DNA from: CAIPFQ01 sp035480615
GTDB taxonomy: Bacteria; Chlamydiota; Chlamydiia; Chlamydiales; SM23-39
NCBI GenBank assembly: GCA_035480615.1
Contig: DATIHO010000083.1
Coordinates: forward strand, 1 to 11,460
Direction: 5' to 3'
Length of the DNA: 11,460 bases
Position 1 is the stretch's first letter, and every line of letters begins with the position of its first letter. The notes under the pieces were generated by a model, which saw only the letters and a list, made by a program, of their open reading frames with translations, was not told where the DNA came from and did not search any database. A program made the position numbers and the translations under genes. Shown piece by piece: positions 8,124 through 11,460 of the stretch.

Positions 8124-8851
8124 AGGATTTTAAACCAACAAAACTCAGCCGAACGAAAATCGAGCTCTTTTGTGAATGCCCTCGCTGCTTCATCCTTGAT
8201 CGGAAATTCAGCGTAACACGACCCAGCGGACCTCCTTTCACTCTCAATAACGCTGTCGACGCTCTATGGAAAAAAGAATTCGACCGCTATCGAATCGAGC
8301 AAAAACCTCACCCTATCCTACTCCAAAACGGTCTCGATATCGTCCCCTTTCAGCATGAAAGCATCGACGATTGGAGAAATAATCGCCGAGGAATTCAATT
8401 CCTGCATGAGCCCACCCAATTTCTGGTCTACGGCGCTCCAGATGAAATTTGTATCAATGGAAATGGAGAACTCGTTGTTGTCGATGTAAAAGCGACCAGC
8501 AAGGCATCCGAGATCAATCTCGAGGCTGATTGGCAAATCAGCTATAAGAGGCAAATGGAGATTTACCAATGGCTCCTTCGGCAAAACGGCTTCAAGGTTT
8601 CCAAGCGAGGATACTTTGTCTACTGCAACGGAAAAAAGGACGAAACCTCTTCCGGCTGCTCTCTGGCATTTGATGTCTTTGTGCTTCCATATGATGGCGA
8701 CGACTCTTGGATTGAATCAAAGATTCTTGAAATCAAGAGCATTATGGATACCGACCTACTCCCCGATTCAACGCTTGGATGCAAGTTCTGTCACTATACC
8801 CAAATTGCTTCTCAAATTTTATTCAGCAAATCGCATAAAATCAACGCGTAA
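8120..8851 (+). CDS. Small RecB/Cas4-like PD-(D/E)XK nuclease with paired cysteines, 243 aa
   Basis: Predicted single-domain nuclease of the RecB/Cas4 type. The core motifs are in order: GAPDEI (105-110, D108), VVDVKAT (120-126, D122-x-K124) and QMEIY (145-149), the last matching the QxxxY motif of RecB-family nucleases. An N-terminal cysteine group, CECPRC (C18, C20, C23), and a C-terminal GCKFC (C221, C224) bracket the fold. That resembles the split four-cysteine iron-sulphur site of Cas4 and AddB, although Cas4 usually has one N-terminal and three C-terminal cysteines; a zinc site is the alternative. I chose the ATG at 8120 for its ATGA overlap with the GIY-YIG stop. The frame extends upstream to 8072, but that would overlap the previous gene by 52 nt. 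No Cas genes or CRISPR repeats are near, so it is not called Cas4. I recall similar stand-alone proteins in candidate-phyla genomes, from memory only. Confidence 0.75.
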   Translation: MKDFKPTKLSRTKIELFCECPRCFILDRKFSVTRPSGPPFTLNNAVDALWKKEFDRYRIEQKPHPILLQNGLDIVPFQHESIDDWRNNRRGIQFLHEPTQFLVYGAPDEICINGNGELVVVDVKATSKASEINLEADWQISYKRQMEIYQWLLRQNGFKVSKRGYFVYCNGKKDETSSGCSLAFDVFVLPYDGDDSWIESKILEIKSIMDTDLLPDSTLGCKFCHYTQIASQILFSKSHKINA

Positions 8852-8924
8852 GATACAATCAGGATCAACTGCGTTGTTGTAAGAAATCGGCAATCTCCTT
8901 AATGATTTCGATAAGAAGGGATTC

Positions 8925-9491
8925 ATGGGAAAATGGTGGCATTACTGGAGAAATAAAGGGCATCAGGCCAAGGGCAGGGTTGAGCATTTCCGAAGCCTCG
9001 ATTGCTCCCAATTCTATGACAAGAGGAAATATCCGTTTAAAGAAGGCGAAGATGCCTGGTTTCATGGATGCCGTCTGAATCTCTTTTCTTCTCATGCTCA
9101 GGTCACTTTATCAAGCCAGGAAAAGGAATATCGTTATCCAATTACGGTGGTTCCCACCAATTGTCACTATGGAGGACAGCGCCATTGGTTTTTGTGCCCT
9201 TTCTGCACCCGTCGCAGCAAAAAGCTATACCTCTGTTCTGGCGGCATTTTTCTTTGCAGGAAATGCTTGAAACTCGCCTATACAACTCAAAATCGATCAG
9301 AAGCCGATCGCATCATAGACAAGAAATGGCATTTGATTCGAAAGTATGGAGGGAATTCAGAATGGACCATTCAAAAGCCCAAAGGCATGCATCAAAAGAC
9401 CTTCGATCGAATACGAGATGAAATCTGGCGGTTGGATGAACTGGCCACGCAGAAAATCGCAGAAATGTTCGGCGGGTTCCCTCTAATGTAG
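8925..9491 (+). CDS. Zinc-ribbon protein of unknown function, 188 aa
   Basis: The central part has a C4 zinc ribbon: CPFC (91-94) and CRKC (111-114), 16 residues apart, introduced by a conserved-looking CHYGGQRHWFLCPFC segment and followed by LAYTTQ. This combination (Tyr-Gly-Gly-x-Arg-x-Trp-Phe before the first knuckle, Leu-x-Tyr after the second) is familiar from a widespread family of uncharacterised bacterial proteins, often near mobile DNA. The N-terminus is rich in Trp and basic residues; the C-terminus (about 150-185) is helical and charged. A good ribosome binding site, AGAAGGG (8914-8920), lies 4 nt before the ATG at 8925. It lies 73 nt after the nuclease gene on the same strand and may be the last gene of the operon or a separate cargo gene. 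DNA or RNA binding is plausible; no enzyme motif is visible. Confidence 0.75.
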   Translation: MGKWWHYWRNKGHQAKGRVEHFRSLDCSQFYDKRKYPFKEGEDAWFHGCRLNLFSSHAQVTLSSQEKEYRYPITVVPTNCHYGGQRHWFLCPFCTRRSKKLYLCSGGIFLCRKCLKLAYTTQNRSEADRIIDKKWHLIRKYGGNSEWTIQKPKGMHQKTFDRIRDEIWRLDELATQKIAEMFGGFPLM

Positions 9492-9619
9492 ATCCTCCCC
9501 CTCCCACTCTTTCTCTCCAGGTGTGAATCAAAGTGTTTTAACGTATTTGGTTGAAGACCAAAAATTTAATCATAAGTACTCACCACTCACACCCTGCACA
9601 CACATCAACACTTCGCAAC

Positions 9620-9670
9620 CAACATGGAAGAGATTGACAGCCCACTGATTCCATGTTGATTGCCATGTTG
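9620..9670. repeat. Inverted repeat plus third half-site (possible operator)
   Basis: CAACATGGAA (9620-9629) is the exact reverse complement of TTCCATGTTG (9649-9658), with a 19-nt gap. A further CCATGTTG (9663-9670) repeats the right arm in direct orientation, 12 nt after the previous copy. The three copies of an 8-bp word within 51 nt, about 70 nt before the TATAAT box, look like sites for a dimeric or cooperative DNA-binding protein. No T-run follows, so it is not a terminator. Confidence 0.45.
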
Positions 9671-9740
9671 CAAACATATCATCGCGATCAATGACTGTAC
9701 GTATCAGAAAATGACAATAGATCAAAATTCTTGAATCGCT

Positions 9741-9746
9741 TATAAT
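9741..9746 (+). promoter_or_regulatory. Putative -10 box of the yhcG-like unit
   Basis: A perfect TATAAT lies 43 nt before the ATG at 9790. No -35 hexamer is correctly spaced: TGACAA (9712-9717) is 23 nt away and too distant. If used, transcription would begin near 9753, leaving a leader of about 37 nt that contains the periodic GTAT motif. The weak -35 would fit a promoter needing an activator. Confidence 0.35.
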
Positions 9747-9760
9747 TTGCACTCTTTCTC

Positions 9761-9784
9761 GTATCTACACGTATCCACTGGTAT
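9761..9784. repeat. Three GTAT motifs at exact 10-bp spacing before the start codon
   Basis: GTATC at 9761, GTATC at 9771 and GTATT at 9781 recur at one-helical-turn spacing. The first two 10-mers agree at seven positions; the third is looser. A further GTATC begins at 9701, 60 nt before the first. The array lies between the TATAAT box and the ATG at 9790, so a protein bound on one face of the helix there could block transcription or translation. The short length makes chance possible. Confidence 0.3.
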
Positions 9785-9789
9785 TTCAC

Positions 9790-10911
9790 ATGACGAAAAA
9801 ACAACTTTCCCCAACAGATAGCTCTCATCCTGCGCCCTCGATTCCTTTGGGTTTTGCGGAAGTTTTCCAAGAGTTAAAGAAGAAAATCCAAGAGGCGCGA
9901 CTCAGTGCGGCTGTTGCAGTGAATCAGCGGCTTATCAAGCTTTATTGGGAAATGGGTAAAACAATTTTTGAGATCCAGCAAACTCAAAAATGGGGATCTC
10001 GAGACGTCGAATCGTTAGGAAATGAACTACAAAAAGCGTTCCCTGGAATCAGCGGATTTTCACGATCTAACCTATTCAAAATGAGGGCTTTTTACCTATC
10101 TTATGAAAAAGTCTCACAGACTGTGAAACAATTTGAAGAACTTCCTGTTGCACAGATTCCTTGGGGCCATAACGTCATTTTGGTTACGAAAATTAAAGAT
10201 ACTGAAGAACGTCTCTGGTATGCCCACATGACGATCGAAGAGGGGTGGACCCGAGAAGCTCTTGAAGATGCAATCCGTTCCAAGTACTTTCGTCGGCATG
10301 GAAAAGCCATCACCAATTTTAAAGATCGACTCCCGGAGCCACAGTCCCAATTAGCGCAGGACATCTTAAAAGACCCCTATCAATTTGATTTTCTCGAATT
10401 GCGCAATGGATACAAAGAAAGAGAACTGGAACAGGGATTGATTGATCACATTCAGCAATTCCTCATTGAGCTGGGACAAGGCTTTGCCTTTGTTGCGCGA
10501 CAATACCATCTTGAAGTCGACGGAGATGATTACTACATCGACTTGCTGTTCTATCATCTTCAGCTTCGCTGCTACTGTGTTATCGAAATCAAAACAACGA
10601 GTTTCAAGCCGGAATATGCTGGAAAAATGAATTTCTATCTTTCCGCTGTGGATGATTTCGTCAAAAGCGATGCGGACAATCCATCGATTGGGCTGATCCT
10701 ATGTAAAACGAAAAAGCAATTTACGGCTGAATATGCTCTGCGAGATATTCATAAACCAATGGGCGTTTCTCAATACGAAGGAATCATTACCAAATCTCTT
10801 CCAAAACGATTACAGCAATCGCTTCCTTCCATTCAAGAAATTGAAGCCGAGCTGTCCGGTTCATCTCCAGATGTTCCCAAAAGACCCCGCAAGAAAAAAA
10901 AGGATCGATGA
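9790..10911 (+). CDS. yhcG: YhcG/DUF1016-family PDDEXK nuclease, 373 aa
   Basis: Full-length member of the YhcG (DUF1016) family; E. coli YhcG is of almost the same size. The N-terminal domain (about 22-180) holds the family features: NQRLIKLYWEMGKTI (45-59), WGSRDVESLGNELQKAFPG (68-86), FSRSNLFKMRAFY (90-102) and the PWGHN motif (124-128). The C-terminal nuclease domain (about 195-345) has DDYYIDLLFYH (D251) followed by VIEIKTT (E266-x-K268), the D...ExK triad of PD-(D/E)XK nucleases. A basic tail (PKRPRKKKKDR, 363-373) may add nucleic acid binding. The ATG at 9790 is the only start before the conserved region (next Met at residue 55), though no clear Shine-Dalgarno precedes it. The family is common in defence islands and next to restriction genes, but its biological role is unsettled. 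It overlaps the next gene in ATGATGA. Confidence 0.92.
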   Translation: MTKKQLSPTDSSHPAPSIPLGFAEVFQELKKKIQEARLSAAVAVNQRLIKLYWEMGKTIFEIQQTQKWGSRDVESLGNELQKAFPGISGFSRSNLFKMRAFYLSYEKVSQTVKQFEELPVAQIPWGHNVILVTKIKDTEERLWYAHMTIEEGWTREALEDAIRSKYFRRHGKAITNFKDRLPEPQSQLAQDILKDPYQFDFLELRNGYKERELEQGLIDHIQQFLIELGQGFAFVARQYHLEVDGDDYYIDLLFYHLQLRCYCVIEIKTTSFKPEYAGKMNFYLSAVDDFVKSDADNPSIGLILCKTKKQFTAEYALRDIHKPMGVSQYEGIITKSLPKRLQQSLPSIQEIEAELSGSSPDVPKRPRKKKKDR

Positions 10912-11312
10912 TGACAACCGATTTCGAAGATAAATATCTGGACGTTCTTCAAAACATCGAATGGGGTCTTCTCTCATGCACGAAGAACAACGCCACACTA
11001 TGTGATCATGACATACTCCGCGTTGTTGAACACGCCATAGCTTATTACAAGTCTCAGGAAAGAGAGTGCTTCCTCGCAGAGCGCAAACTGGCTGACACGC
11101 ACCAAGAGATTTTTGAAAAAGTAACTGTTATGTGCGATTGGAGATTAGGATTACGATCTTTGTCTCCAAGTAAAAATCTATACTGCGATCCCATATCACC
11201 GGAAGAACTGATTCTCTGCCTCAAGCGCATTGAAAAATCAATAAAGTTCTGGACAAAACAAGGAGGGCGCAGGGGCTATATTACTTTTGTCTCATCCCAT
11301 GTACCGGTATAA
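10911..11312 (+). CDS. Small helical protein of unknown function coupled to yhcG, 133 aa
   Basis: No enzyme motif, signal peptide or membrane segment is visible. The protein is largely helical and charged. The segments DKYLDVLQNIEWGLL (8-22) and VMCDWRLGL (73-81) recall a widespread family of uncharacterised bacterial proteins with a conserved M-C-E/D-W-R-L-G core; that is memory, not a search. Two overlapping starts exist in ATGATGA. AGGA (10901-10904) is 6 nt from the ATG at 10911 but only 3 nt from the one at 10908, so I prefer 10911; the choice changes one residue. The first ATG overlaps the yhcG stop, so translation is coupled and the two proteins may act together, for example as a nuclease and its partner or inhibitor. 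That role is inference from arrangement only. Confidence 0.75.
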   Translation: MTTDFEDKYLDVLQNIEWGLLSCTKNNATLCDHDILRVVEHAIAYYKSQERECFLAERKLADTHQEIFEKVTVMCDWRLGLRSLSPSKNLYCDPISPEELILCLKRIEKSIKFWTKQGGRRGYITFVSSHVPV

Positions 11313-11460
11313 ATTTTTGGGTTCATCCGGCTAATTGGTACCTGGGCACAGAGGAAGTAAAATAGGACGCCAATAAATTGATAAGTTCTGAAAATGAGTA
11401 GATTGCAAATTGTATGAGGGAAAAACAAAAGTCAAAAAAAAAGTAGACAGGTTAAAGAGA
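11313..11460. other. Right-end spacer without a convincing gene; possible insertion sequence edge
   Basis: No + strand frame of useful length exists (the ATG at 11394 stops after seven codons). On the minus strand a frame is open from the right edge to a TGA near 11325, but its composition is low-complexity and no family is recognised. The last 27 nt, a run of nine A (11434-11442) followed by GTAGACAGGTTAAAGAGA, resemble the outer end of IS3-family elements as I remember them. Nothing downstream is available to confirm this. Confidence 0.3.

Larger units (their letters stand above)
9492..9789. other. Gene-free control region between the operon and the YhcG unit
   Basis: No credible reading frame is present on either strand. 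The spacer holds a short, weak stem-loop (TTTGGT 9546-9551 with ACCAAA 9557-9562), a 10-bp inverted repeat with an extra half-site (9620-9670), a TATAAT box (9741-9746) and a 10-bp-periodic GTAT repeat (9761-9784). Such crowding of symmetric and periodic motifs suggests binding sites for a regulator of the downstream pair, separating it transcriptionally from the upstream operon. Confidence 0.55.

Noticed and set aside
8120..8851. Calling the small nuclease Cas4 and the locus CRISPR-linked
   Set aside because: No direct-repeat array or other cas gene is present in the window, and the cysteine layout differs from Cas4.
8842..8876. CAACGC/GCGTTG inverted repeat around the stop of the small nuclease gene, as a terminator
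   Set aside because: Only six pairs with a 23-nt loop and no T-run; too weak to stop transcription.
9546..9562. TTTGGT-TGAAG-ACCAAA stem-loop as a terminator after the zinc-ribbon gene
   Set aside because: Six AT-biased pairs and no proper T-run on the + strand; it may be chance, so it is only mentioned within the spacer.
9570..9752. Minus-strand 60-codon frame in the spacer before yhcG
   Set aside because: No family features and no ribosome binding site, and it covers the symmetric repeats and the -10 box.
11301..11341. GTACC/GGTAC pairing around the final stop codon as a terminator
   Set aside because: Five pairs with a long loop and no T-run afterwards.

Overview
The window is bacterial DNA carrying a compact accessory (probable genome-defence) island. 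All eight complete genes are on the + strand. TGA is used as an ordinary stop (genes ending at 3031, 8123 and 10911), so the standard bacterial code applies. Coding DNA looks moderately AT-rich and the flanking spacers are much more AT-rich. No marker gene fixes the taxon. Gene content (a type III-like restriction cluster, a YhcG/DUF1016 nuclease, a zinc-ribbon orphan) fits a Gram-negative or environmental lineage, but that is a guess.

Layout. 1-45 holds the start of a gene on the - strand that runs off the left edge, perhaps an IS66-type transposase. 46-253 is AT-rich spacer with a REP-like hairpin (106-134) and a TATAAT box (222-227). 254-8851 is a tightly packed five-gene operon: a SNF2-family helicase, a DPPY-type (beta-class) adenine methyltransferase, a type III Res-like helicase-nuclease, a GIY-YIG nuclease with a DUF4357 domain, and a small RecB/Cas4-like PD-(D/E)XK nuclease with paired cysteines. 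Its junctions are ATGA, a 3-nt gap, TAGTG and ATGA, so one transcript with translational coupling is very likely. After 73 nt comes a zinc-ribbon protein of unknown function (8925-9491).

9492-9789 is a gene-free spacer with a 10-bp inverted repeat, a third copy of its half-site, a TATAAT box and a GTAT motif repeated every 10 bp just before the next start. Then a two-gene unit follows: a YhcG-like PDDEXK nuclease (9790-10911) and a 133-aa helical protein of unknown function joined by ATGATGA. 11313-11460 holds no convincing gene and ends in a sequence that may be the edge of another insertion sequence.

How the genes may work together (inference). The methyltransferase would mark host DNA. 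The Res-like protein has its own helicase motors and a C-terminal PD...EIK nuclease and would cut unmodified DNA, as in type III restriction-modification. The SNF2 motor, the GIY-YIG/DUF4357 protein and the small nuclease are not part of classical Mod/Res systems, so the operon looks like an expanded restriction system with two helicases and three different nuclease folds. It lacks the DrmA/B/C proteins of DISARM and the PglX/PglZ/BrxC proteins of BREX. The YhcG pair has its own putative control region and is probably a separate module in the same island.
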